Below are positions 12,901 to 36,049 of a stretch of DNA of 64,000 nucleotides, piece after piece (the first letter of the stretch is position 1; every line of letters starts with the position of its first letter). The translations under genes and the position numbers were made by a program. This DNA comes from Effrenium voratum (Eukaryota; Sar; Dinophyceae; Suessiales; Symbiodiniaceae), in NCBI GenBank assembly GCA_963377175.1, contig CAUJNA010002780.1:318837-382836 (forward strand), written 5' to 3'. The notes under the pieces were generated by a model. That model did no database searches and was not told where the DNA came from. It saw nothing but the letters and a program-made list of their open reading frames with translations.

Positions 12901-13639
12901 TCGACGGTAGTTATTTCCGCATTGCAGTCCTTAAGTTTCGCATTGCTTTGGCGAGTCCTTTGGCAGTTTAGCGTGGCCTGCGCTGGCATGCAGATGACAT
13001 GACAGGGTTGGCGAGATCAAGGAATTCCGGAACGACGGGCACGGGGTGGTCCTCAAGGACAGCAGCGTGAGTTGTGGGAGGGTTTGGATTGGCACGTTTG
13101 CTTTAGATGCATGTGCAACCATGTTCTTGCAATCAACTTGATATCATATTCAACCCTTCTAAGGCACATGTATTGTTGCAGATGTACAGACACAGTTGAC
13201 TGTGCTTTTGTGGCAGATGTGCTACTCTCAGTCTATGAGGATGGTAGCAAGCTGGACTGTGACATCATCATTAAGGCCATGCTTACGTTCGTCGCGTGAG
13301 TCAAGGTCAGAATTTGCAGAGCCTGATTGCTTTCAATTGACCCAGGCTTCGCACAGGTGCAACCTAAGACAGCACCCTTGGGGCTCGTTGCAAGACATTT
13401 GTCTCTCCTAGGCAACGGGCTTCCTCCTGAACGACGAGGTCCCGAAGATTCTTGGTGCGTCTTTGGTTCGTTTGTCCCCAGCACCGAGGCTCCGAGTGCT
13501 TCACTTGTGATCTTTAGCCTTTGAAGCTTGCGGAAATTGAAGGTGCCCCCCACTAAGTTCACTTGGTGCAGCCAGTCCAAGGATCTCCGGTCGAAGGAAC
13601 ATCCACTCCTTTGATGTGCTGGACTTCAACATGGCGTAC
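5733..13639 (+). CDS. Gene B: FAD/NADPH-dependent monooxygenase-like flavoprotein, multi-exon
   Basis: Exons: 5733-5799, 6914-6952, 7175-7247, 8008-8049, 8426-8473, 9629-9682, 10751-10779, 10976-about 11017, 11742-11772, 12073-12168, 12303-about 12396, 13006-13066, 13240-13275, 13412-13454 and 13572-13639. In order they give an FAD-binding Rossmann motif (VDAIVVGAGLAGVTAARAM), an acidic beta-strand end plus GG (VLVFDRYAQIGG), SRVNTSEVGYRYL, DHSPTHDIMRDL, a second nucleotide-binding motif (VIVVGAGAFA) and the FMO-type ATGF motif (IIIK-ATGFLLND). This order is that of flavin-containing/Baeyer-Villiger-like monooxygenases, which use NADPH and O2 to oxygenate small substrates. Most junctions agree in phase. 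Residues expected between the exons at 9682 and 10751 (about 50) are missing, so at least one exon is unidentified. The substrate cannot be told. The start codon was not found; the C-terminus after 13639 is unresolved. Confidence 0.78.
5847..6893 (+). repeat. Intron with two short tandem arrays (6170-6285 and 6315-6412)
   Basis: The first array has three copies of a roughly 40 bp unit beginning CACGCCGATCCCCGC. The second has three copies of a roughly 33 bp unit containing GAGCATTGCTCCTC. A TTTG/CCGT-rich run lies at 6782-6826. No exon was recognised here. Confidence 0.7.
7175..7247 (+). CDS. Gene B exon, SRVNTSE segment
   Basis: AG|GATCTGG gives IWTYYANQFSRVNTSEVGY then RYLNT. It is phase-matched to the previous exon, so GG-IWTYYAN is continuous, and ends ACA|GC in phase 0. 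The W..YAN..SRVNTSE.GYR pattern follows GG in this flavoprotein family. A GT at 7259 is an alternative donor but would break phase with the exon at 8008. Confidence 0.75.
8008..8473 (+). CDS. Gene B exons DHSPTHDIMRDLFT (8008-8049) and VAAKFAFGKFRLCTEV (8426-8473)
   Basis: Both exons start AG|G in phase 0. The first ends ACG|GC and the second at GAG|GT or three bases later at GTC|GT. Together with the exon at 9629 they read ...RDLFT-VAAKFAFGKFRLCTEV-DKSYDVHW. This matches the family pattern of a helix before the beta-strand that carries 'R..TEV', followed by the 'V.W' strand. Confidence 0.7.
9629..9682 (+). CDS. Gene B exon DKSYDVHWKNLTTGESGQ
   Basis: An 18-codon exon, phase 0 at both ends: AG|GAC at the start and CAG|GC at the end. 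The peptide fits the beta-hairpin between the FAD and NADPH subdomains in this family. A further weak candidate at about 9915-9970 (NGLAGRSFEGNATWQ) may supply part of the missing segment before 10751, but its borders are not clear. Confidence 0.65.
10751..11017 (+). CDS. Gene B exons with the second (NADPH) Rossmann motif
   Basis: The exon 10751-10779 (AG|GTC to GC|GTGCGC, 29 bp) reads VIVVGAGAFA. The exon starting at 10976 (AG|GTACG) completes the split codon and continues YENLRTAIEHGAKHA. The joined GxGxxx...EN.RTA.EHGA pattern is the NADPH-binding alpha-beta unit of this flavoprotein family. The donor of the second exon is uncertain (GC after CAT at about 11017, or a later GT). Confidence 0.75.
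11742..12396 (+). CDS. Gene B exons 11742-11772, 12073-12168 and 12303-about 12396
   Basis: The 31 bp exon RRAGTTCPK ends TG|GTCGGC. The next exon starts AG|G and completes TGG, giving GTTCPKW-IDVIAFLRPMDEF. It ends TG|GC and is completed by the third exon to W, giving ASDW-HYNTGKSGNMISFD and AWKKCYEDAGLPTPEC. Splice phases agree at both joins. The 3' limit of the last exon is uncertain between 12393 and 12413. Confidence 0.75.
13006..13639 (+). CDS. Gene B exons 13006-13066, 13240-13275, 13412-13454 and 13572-13639 (ATGF motif)
   Basis: In phase order these read VGEIKEFRNDGHGVVLKDSS, DGSKLDCDIIIK, ATGFLLNDEVPKIL and SPRISGRRNIHSFDVLDFNM. ATGF is the hallmark motif near the C-terminal FAD contact of FMO-type enzymes. 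The 36 bp second exon is bounded by AG|GAT and AAG|GCC. Only this GC donor, not the GT further downstream, gives the expected IIIK-ATGF junction. The last exon ends TAC|GC. Confidence 0.78.
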
Positions 13640-13922
13640 GCCAAAACGGAGAGACAGGGAGAGAGACGTCCTCGTCCTAGAGAACGGTGGAACAGGGGGC
13701 AGTGGTTCAAAGATCCCCTTTTGGTTGATAGCGTTAAGTGACTTTCCCTTTGGCGGGGTGACGTTTAAAGGGGACATACAAGAAACTCTGCGCAGGGGCG
13801 TTAAAGAAGCTGCAACCCTTTGGGAACGGTGAAAATCGCCGTGAAGCGAAAACGGTTTGGAGGGGTCCAACTGATATTGACTTTGACCGACAGCCCGGTC
13901 ATGGCAGGAGTTTGAACTGCAG

Positions 13923-14220
13923 TGTGCGTGTGCGTGCGTGCGTGCGTGCGTGGGTGCGTGGGTGCGTGGGTGCGTGGGTGTGGGTGTGTCTGTGTCTGTG
14001 TCTGTGTCTGTGTCTGTCTCTGTCTCTGTCTCTGTCTCTGTCTCTGTCTCTGTCTCTGCCTCTGTCTCTGTCTCTGTCTCTGTCTGTGTTTCTGTCTGTG
14101 TCTGTGGCTGTGGCTGTGTGGCTGTGGCTGTGTGGCTGTGTCTGTGGCTGTGGCTGTGGCTTTGTGTTTGTCTGTGTCTGTGTCTGTGTCTGTGTCGTCT
14201 GTGTCTGTGTCTGTGTCTGT

Positions 14221-14287
<67 letters not shown>

Positions 14288-14563
14288 CGTGCGCGTGCGC
14301 GTGCCCGTGCGCGTGCCCGTGCCCGTGCGCGTGGCGCGTGGCGCGTGGCGCGTGGCTCTGCGCGGCGTGGTGTGCGGGCGGGCGGGCGGGCGGGCGGGCG
14401 GACGGGCGGGCGGGCGGGCGGGCGGGTGTGTGCGTGTGTGTGCGTGTGTGTGCGTGTGTGTGTGCGTGTGTGTGCGTGTGTGTGCGCGTGTGTGTGTGTG
14501 TGGGTGCGTGCCTGTGTGTGTGTGTGGGTGCGTGTGTGTGTGTGTGTGTGTGTGCGTGTGTGT
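13923..14563. repeat. Composite TG-rich satellite (TGCG, TGTCTC, TGGC, TGTCTGCG and GGGC blocks)
   Basis: About 640 bp made of successive homogeneous blocks: TGCGTG, TGTGTC, TGTCTC, TGTGGC, TCTGCG, GTGCCC and GGCGGGC. All long open frames here come from low-complexity sequence and are not genes. Confidence 0.9.
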
Positions 14564-14752
14564 ACCCCCTGTTCCCAAAGGGGCCCCCTTTTTGGTGCCT
14601 TTCTTTCTTTTTTTGGGTCGGATGCCACCATAGCAAACGACTTGACGTTCAGTACCTTCGCTAGCTGCTGGCGTCTCCACGAGGAGGGCTCCTTTTGGGA
14701 ACTCCTTTTGGGAATTGCCTTGGGACGCGCCTCACGGTTTCGCTGTCTCCCA
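14564..14752 (+). repeat. Dispersed repeat, copy 1
   Basis: It begins CCCCCTGTTCCC directly after the TG array and ends in GGTTTCGCTGTCTCCCAT. Copy 2 is at 15343-15554. Near its 5' end is GTTCCCAAAGG and toward its 3' end CCTTTTGGGAAC, an imperfect inverted pair. Confidence 0.8.
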
Positions 14753-15342
14753 TGAAGTGTGTACCGGCACTGCTTCCGAGCTACGGTCAGTGTTGTGAAC
14801 CCTACGGGGCACTCGACTTGTCTCATGCACACCTTTGCCACTGACCTTGTTGACCTGGACCAAGTTTCACTACATACTTTGATGTTTCACCCAAACCCTA
14901 TCGAGACACCCATGTCCCTCCAACCTTTCCCTTTTCGGACCCGTCTCCTGTCAGGCATACTTGGCTCGTTTGCGACGGCCCCTGATGAGGAGCCCTGACG
15001 CAGGTCCCATGTCCAACTCCAACTCGGCAGGGCGCATGGCTCCCCGGCAGGGCCCGCGCCTCGCCGCTCACCGGTGGCAAGGACCAGGTCCACAGGTGTC
15101 AATCTCGAACTCTTCTTCGGGAATCTACGTCTCCATCAACGGTCGATCCAAAGGCTAACCTGTCGGCCGTGAAGTCAGCACCGTTTGCAACGCTACGGCG
15201 CCCCCGGCCTCAAGTCAGGTCCGCGCGCTAGCGCGCAGGCGCGCAGTTTACAAACGTCAAAAATATCCCATCGCAATGCAAGACGGAGGCGCGCCATGTC
15301 CCTGCGTTTTTCCTTTTTCGCGTGTGTGTGTGTGTTTGTGCG
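14753..15342 (+). other. Spacer between the paired repeats
   Basis: No supported exon. Some stretches (for example near 14790-14860) have codon-like composition but lack coherent splice borders. The sequence ends in a short TG run just before the second repeat copy. Confidence 0.5.
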
Positions 15343-15554
15343 CCCCCTGTTCCCTAACGGGCCCCCTGTTTGGTGTCTTTCTTTCTCTTTTAGAGTCGGA
15401 CGCCACCATAGCAAACGACTTGACGTTCAGCTCTGCTGGCGTCCCTGATGAGGAGGGCTAGCGAAGGGAAAGACGATCAAGCGTGGGCTACGCCGAAACT
15501 CCTTTTGGGAATTGCTTTGGGATGCGCCTCACGGTTTCGCTGTCTGTCTCCCAT
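15343..15554 (+). repeat. Dispersed repeat, copy 2
   Basis: Same order of blocks as copy 1, including the shared GACGCCACCATAGCAAACGA segment, with small indels and an extra block near 15450-15500. It is immediately followed by a second TG array. Confidence 0.8.
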
Positions 15555-15555
15555 C

Positions 15556-15925
<370 letters not shown>

Positions 15926-16056
15926 GGTGGCATTCAGCAAAGCAAGCAATGAAAGGTGGCAGCATGTTGTTTCCATGAGTCATGGATTCACGGATGTTTG
16001 CTTATGGGTCACTATTGGAAGACTGATTGCGTTGGTCACCAAGTTATACGTTGCAG

Positions 16057-16094
16057 GTTCTGCAAAGGCCATTGGGTCCCGCACATCTCTGAAG
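16057..16094 (+). CDS. Orphan exon candidate (SAKAIGSRTSLK)
   Basis: AG|GT to AAG|GTATGG bounds 2 + 36 bases. The same stretch can be read in another frame up to about 16196 (CRFCKGHWVPHI...), with a basic C-terminal part. The two readings cannot be told apart by eye. It may belong to the 3' part of gene B or to a separate gene. Confidence 0.3.
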
Positions 16095-17146
16095 GTATGG
16101 CGCGGAGCCGTTGCTGGATGGTGCACAATTCGGCAGTGCCAAAGGCCGCATTGCCGAAGAAGAGCAAGTCAGCGAGGAGGCGCAAGCAGGGCACCGTTGC
16201 ACTTGACCCCGGACGCATTTGACCACATGGCGAGCCCATTGTTCTTGTCCGCAGCGTGCAGGGGAAAGCAGCCGGATGCAGATGCCCAATTCGAAACAAT
16301 TATTTGGTGATCGAACCCTGCAGGCCCAATAGTGCTGAATGCGGTAAGGAGCTTGAATACATGTTGAGTCGTGTAATCATGCACATGATGCCTTTCCATT
16401 CCTTCCAGTGACAAGTCAGAGAAGGAGAGCAGCTTGTCACGTTTCCACCAGCATTTGATCGGTTGCCTTTGATGGCCCGTTTCATTTTCTGATGTTAACA
16501 GTGCTGTATGCCAAACGTCTTGTGACAGAATGCCACCGCCCTTCCCAAGCTGGGTGTGTGCTTGCTTTCTCGTTTGTTTCATCCTCTTTCTGGAATATGG
16601 GATCAAACAAGTTCTAAATGGCAGGGCAGGAGCTCTTTGTCAACTGGAGCTCCATACAAAACTCTTTCTGATTATCCAACCTTGAAGCATGCAGCATGCT
16701 TCGAAGTCATTCGGAGGCACTGTCTCTCCTGAAATTTCAATGCCAGCGGATCACTCAAAAAAAACAACGCATTTCGCACTGTTTTGATAGTACTTCCTTG
16801 CAGACTCGACTGCTTTGCAAGCTGCTGTTTGCTGTGCTTTCCTGCTGCTTGAAGCGATCTCGAGCTAGTATTGTAGCAATTTCCAGGGTAGACCAGCTCA
16901 CAACCACAGCTGGATCAGCTTTGCCAGGCCTTGTATCAGGGAATTCTTCAAATGCAGAGGACGGGGCTGCCCGACATCTCGCAGCGTGGCAGCCTCAGGG
17001 CCACAGGGCCACAGATGACGCTTTTGAAGGTCGGAGGACCATCAAACATGGTGGACCCCGGAAAGGGTTTTCTGATAAGACCGGGCGACTCCATTCCTGA
17101 GACAATCCTTTGCCCTGGTTGATTGTTTTTGCAGGGGCGCTAAGAG

Positions 17147-17589
17147 GTTTCCGTGTGGACCTTTTTCCAAAGTGGCTTCCCGTTGCGCGCAATCAGGTAA
17201 CAACCCTTTTGGATCCGGCTACGCCGGGCCCATGTACGTATCAGCGTGGTTCTTCAAGTGGTCCTGCACCCAGAGGTTTATGCTTGGCAACGGATCCGAG
17301 GCAACTCCTGTGTGTCTCAGTGCTTCCACCTAGAGGTAACCGGGGTTTTCTACCTCTACGCAATGCTTAGGCACTATAGTGGCAACCTGGTAACTGGAAG
17401 CACTGGGTGTGGCATAGGGAGAGCATGATTGACTGTAACCCCGAGCCTTGGGAAGCCTTTGGATGGGATGGACTCCATTGGGACACGTGCACTGACGCCT
17501 TGACGCCTAGGCTGGTGTTGCACCCGGAGTTCCAGGAGGACTTGTTGAAAGCCTGCGGAAATCCAGCCCAAGATGCCGTTTCGGCCTCG
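17147..17589 (+). CDS. Orphan exon candidates 17147-17196 and 17511-17589
   Basis: The first reads FRVDLFPKWLPVARNQ between AG|GT and CAG|GTAACA. The second reads LVLHPEFQEDLLKACGNPAQ then DAVSAS between AG|G and TCG|GTGAGC. Both have good borders. A third weak candidate lies at 17252-17337. They lie between genes B and C and could be the C-terminal part of gene B; phase does not settle it. Confidence 0.45.
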
Positions 17590-19612
17590 GTGAGCACGCG
17601 TCGGCGTATTAGCGGCCTCTGTTTACATGTTACATGTTGGGTACAAGAGGGTGCGAGGGAACCCACGCGAGCCATGTCTTCCCGACTTTGGAATGGGGAT
17701 CATGGGTCCAATGCGCCACGGCACCAAGTGCATGGGGGTGTTGGCCACTTTGAGCTGGGCAAATTGAGTGGCTGATTGAAATGACACAGATTCTACTCAG
17801 GGGCCAGAATTCGTACTCTTAGTTATTCTATGTTATTCTGGATCCCAACCTCTTTTGCATTTGAACCGGGCGGTCAAATCAAGAACACAAATGACTCTGC
17901 TTTAGTTCCCCTTTGTTAAACTGGAAGAGGATGGCTAAGAGAGACAGGCACTTTGTTGAGACGGTCCTGCTTTTGAGGTCAGAATGTGGGCGAGCAGTAT
18001 CGGGGTGAACCGGCAAAATATCACCAAGAAGCTCGTGGTCTGCAGCCTAACCGGCGCTGAGGTCTTGCATTTGGGCTGGCGAGCTTTCAATCACTCGTTA
18101 TTTCTTTTTTTTGATAGCTCTGGCTTACGTGGCTGCTTGATCGTTTGTTTGCTTGGCTGCCGGCTTGGTTTCTTGCATTGGTTATTTGCTATGCATTGGC
18201 ATTGGCCATCATTGGCCTAATTACCTGCCTGCCTTCCTGAATAGTTTGGTTGGTTGACAGACTTGTTTGGTACCCTTTCTCCAGTCATATCAACAATCAT
18301 GGACGTGGACAAGCACTTCCATGGTAGAGAGTAGACTGGCTTGGTTGGTTTCGTTGATCTCTTGGTCGCTCCAAGATGCTTCAAGGAGTTCAATGCGAGT
18401 TGCTGTCTCGAAATCAGGGGCCACGGAAATGGTGGTCGTTCCTTGATTTTCCGTTTAAACAAATCTGAGCACCGGGCATCCTCAAAATTTGAGACACACA
18501 ATTTAGTCCAGAACTTTGGAGGCAACTTTCGTGTCCAAGCTGCTGCAAGACCATTTTGAATTGACCAGATCATTCCAAACACTTGCCAGTGCCTGCATAA
18601 AACCACTTCCCTGGGAAATGCAGTTGCTGCATACAGACTCGTGCCGGGCAAGGTGGATCTTGGCGCCATGGGCGCCTCGCAACTCACCTTCAAGACGGAA
18701 GCGGATGCCGATCGAAAGCTCTACGGAGAGTAGCCGGGGATAGTAGGAGTGGAGCTGGCTGAAGCGAAATAAGAAGCATTCAATACTCTACGCGCTCAAG
18801 AAAGCCCAGGGCGTGCGCAATTCAGCAGAATTGCAAGAACATTCCCGACTGATGACTCCCGCATCATGAGCGACGCATGCAATGCTCGGGCTGGTGACAT
18901 TGCATGAGTTTTTATTTTTGTTTTTGCCTCAGACCTGGTAGTATCCACTCACCAATGTACACAGGTACCCGCCTACGGTCCCTAGCTTTATACTTTCACT
19001 TTTGCAGTGTGCAAAGAGAGGCGAGCGTAAGCAACGCAGAGCCTTATAGTCCTGAAGCGCAGTCAAAGCATCATCCGAAAAGCCGTGTGGATGCTGCGGT
19101 GGTAGCTAGTTTGTTCTTGAACGGCGAGGCCAGGAAAGGATGCAACATTTCAATCATCCACTCAATGTGAGGTTTTGAGTCGGATGCGAATCCCAGTGCA
19201 GGGCAAGATCTAGAAAGCTTGTCCGTCAGGTCCGTCAGGGCCTTCATCCCGTAAGTGCAGCGCTCGCAGGCCAATATCAAAATCCAAAGGGAGGAGGACA
19301 TGGATCCAGACAAGAAGGCAGGGATCAGGTTTTGCTGAGGGATTTTGTTGTAAAATGTGACGATGTGCTTGCAAAATCATCCACCGACTTCCCCGACATC
19401 GCATAATTGACTTGGGATCCTGGGGAAGGGACCCTCCAATTTCTGTGCTACGTACTTTGTTGCAGGACTGAGCGCAACTCCTTCCTGCTTCTGTATGATT
19501 TCTGCTTCGGGAACCTCTGGTGGGCATCATTTACATGGGCACTGACGCAACCACCCACCATTTGTGCCCCGGTATTTCATTCCAACTCATTGCCAAGTTG
19601 TTTCAATCTCAG
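17590..19612 (+). other. No recognised coding sequence
   Basis: About 2 kb in which no exon with convincing borders and composition was found. No tandem repeat of note. Confidence 0.5.
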
Positions 19613-33526
<13,914 letters not shown>

Positions 33527-33747
33527 GTCATCTCAGGTCGCCGCAAACGCGGTCCTTCGCAAAGCTTGCCATTTCCATGAGGCTCCTAAAAGGATACATT
33601 TAAAGCACTCCCTTGTCCACCAGATCAAAAGAAGACTACTTGTTGTTTTGCGAGGGGGGCTGCTAATGCTCCTTCTCCACCACTCTTGCCTCACCCTGGC
33701 AAAAGGATGAACAAGAAATAGATAAGTAAATAAGTAAAGAAAAAAGA

Positions 33748-33751
<4 letters not shown>

Positions 33752-33797
<46 letters not shown>

Positions 33798-33858
33798 GAA
33801 CGAGAGGAGGGCAAGAAGGGGCGAGGGCGAGCGAGAGAGAGAGAGAGCGAGCGAGCGA
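33752..33858. repeat. GA-rich microsatellite
   Basis: An AG dinucleotide run, interrupted by GAGGGCAAGAAGG and similar purine-rich sequence. Confidence 0.9.
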
Positions 33859-34858
33859 TTTTCTTCTAGCCTTCCAAGGTGTCATAGCCAAAGTTGAGAT
33901 AGCCAAGACACACTTTTCCAATTTGCCGCTCAAAGGAGTTGACCCCTCTACAATGCGTTCAGGGTTGAATCCTGGCTTTCCACATGTAGTTGAGACCTTG
34001 AAGAGCCGCTCGAGAGGCTGCTTAGCGGCGCCTGGAACAGACATACGCACAATGATGGAGCTGATGGATCTTAAGTTTTTAGGTATGTACATTTAAGATT
34101 TGATAGCACACACGCACACACATACACACACTGTCACTGCAGTCAAAGTTGCTGCAACAAACTTTCGTGTTGGCTGACTCAGTGTTGTCTGACCGCGGCA
34201 TATCAGAATGCCCAAGCTGCGCGCTGTGGCACGCAACATAAGAGCGACGTAAAGCACATAGGTCCACCAACTAGACTAGGCCTTTGACTTGCTGTTCACG
34301 TGACAACTGAGGCCCGGTATGATGCATCTTCCTGGAATGTGGCCCTCCCGAGTTTGCAGCTGCCTGCACAAGCGCGTACATGTGAATCCTTTGCAGGAAA
34401 TTCCGAACATGTATCAGGCATCGAGTGCCAGTGTTGGAAGCATAGTGTTTGTTTTGCAGCATTTGCTATTCGCTGAAAGGATCTTCGAATCACAGGTCTC
34501 AGCTTCCGAGATGCACCGTGTCTGACCGCAGCGTTTCAAGCCATGAAGCGCTGAGGGAGAGTGGAATCTGACACGCATCTCGCATCTGGCCGTTGGCTTG
34601 CCCTGGCGATGGCTGCCCCTTAGCGAGCATCAGTGATGCTGATTTGGAAGCGGGTTCAGGGCACTGTATTCGCGCGACATGTCTGCGTTTGGGTGTGTGC
34701 AGGGTGAACGCATACTCAGAGTCATACTACAATTTGACGAGTGTCTTCACATCAGTCTATGCGATGTATATGGTTGTAGATGCTTCACGCTGCCCGCCTC
34801 GGGCACGGGCTATTTAATTTGATTTAGAAGTGTCCTTTGATCTTTGTTCTTGCTCCAG

Positions 34859-34919
34859 GGCCATGCGAGGGGAAGCTGGGCACTGGCAAGAAACGACGTT
34901 CATGCCTGGCCACGCATGA
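34859..34919 (+). CDS. Possible last exon of gene C
   Basis: AG|GG opens a stretch that is readable in all three frames; one ends ETTFMPGHA before TGA at 34917-34919, another may splice at ATGAAG|GTATTA. Its Met/Pro/Gly content resembles gene C's tail. Weak evidence. Confidence 0.25.
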
Positions 34920-35124
34920 AGGTATTAGCTGCGTGAACACTGAAGGACAGCCACAGTAGTCCAAGGGTAGGGGACTGGGGCTACATTATGCGTAGCCAGC
35001 CGCCTGCCACCTGAGGGCCAGATGTGGGGGGAGGTGCCAAACCCCCTCCCCCCCAGTCCGCCCTTTGGTCTTCCTCCCTGCTCGGGATCGAATCCGCCTC
35101 ACACGTTAAACTCTGTGTGACACG

Positions 35125-36040
35125 CAGCCAACTCGTAAGGACACATCGCTCTAGACCCTAGCGCCTTCAAGCCTGTGCAAGCCGCAGCTAACTCGTAAGG
35201 ACACATGCCGGACAAGGTCGTTGGCGGTTTTTGTTGCTGTTGTTTTTTGTTTACTCCTGTAGGTGGAACCGGTTTTTTTCCTAGCCCCGGCTCGGGGATT
35301 AACGGGACTGGCTGGTTGGTCGGCTATTGGGCGTGATTTGGTGGTAGTTCAGAGTTGCTCGGGCTTAAAAGGGCTGCTAGTGGCTTTGGTTTGGTGGCAG
35401 TTCAGAGTTGCTTGGGACTGGTTCAGGGTGAGTGTTGGGCTTGCTGAGGTCTTAATGAGGCTGGGTCTTGGGTTTGTTTGGGATTCAAAGGGCTGATATC
35501 CAGGATGTGTCTGGGAGGGTTTGAGGTTGACTTTGGATCGGTTTTGGTTGGTTGGAGGTGATTTGCGTTAGGTGCGCGGCTCGTTTTTGCAGCAGCTTTT
35601 GGACTGCTTCAGGGCGTGGTTATGCAAGTTTTGGGCTGGTTTGGGATTGGTTGTGGGGCGTTGCCCCAAACCGCCAAACCTAGCCAAAAGTCGCGCAACC
35701 GCATCCCTAAAGCCACGGCTAAACCATTTCTAAACTAAGCAACACCGACCTAAAGTGAACCTTAAACCCTCCAACCACATCCTGACTGCTAGGTCTGAGA
35801 GGCCGGTAATGCTGGGGATGCGGCCAACCAACCCGCCAGCCCAGCCAACCTCTTTAGAGGCACATGGGGGAGGCCTTGTGATGAGCCGGAGCGAGTAAAA
35901 AGCCGGGGCTAGTAAAAGCACACCACCTCAACCCGGGGTGTGTTTTAGTCAAGCGCAGCACGCGAGCACCAGTGCTCCAAAGCACTTAGCTCACAAGGAC
36001 ACATCGCTCCAGACCCTAAACCTTCAAGCCTGTGCCTTGA
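35125..36040. repeat. Direct repeat flanking a foldback: AAGGACACATCGCT...CTTCAAGCCTGTGC
   Basis: A roughly 50 bp block, AACTCGTAAGGACACATCGCT then CTTCAAGCCTGTGC, occurs at about 35130-35178, partly at 35187-35207 and again at about 35985-36032. The copies lie on either side of the foldback at 35255-35945, so they may be part of the same element or its duplicated target. Confidence 0.6.
35255..35945. repeat. Roughly 0.7 kb foldback (imperfect palindrome)
   Basis: The left arm contains TTTCCTAGCCCCGGCTCGGG (about 35276-35297). The right arm contains GAGCCGG and AGCCGGGGCTAGTAAAAG (about 35884-35920), its near reverse complement. The left half is G/T-rich with GGTTGG and TTTGGG words. The right half is C/A-rich with CCAACC and CCAAAC words. 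The switch occurs at a small perfect hairpin, TGGGGCGTTGCCCCA (about 35653-35667). Confidence 0.65.
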
Positions 36041-36049
36041 GGATTGGTT

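Noticed and set aside
13559..14841. Long minus-strand frames (up to 373 codons) of His/Thr/Arg repeats
   Set aside because: They are translations of the TG-rich satellite at 13923-14563 and have no non-repetitive support.
35075..35115. GATCGAATC word fitting a tRNA B-box, near GTTAAACTCTGTGTGACACGC
   Set aside because: No A-box or acceptor stem could be paired around it; treated as chance.
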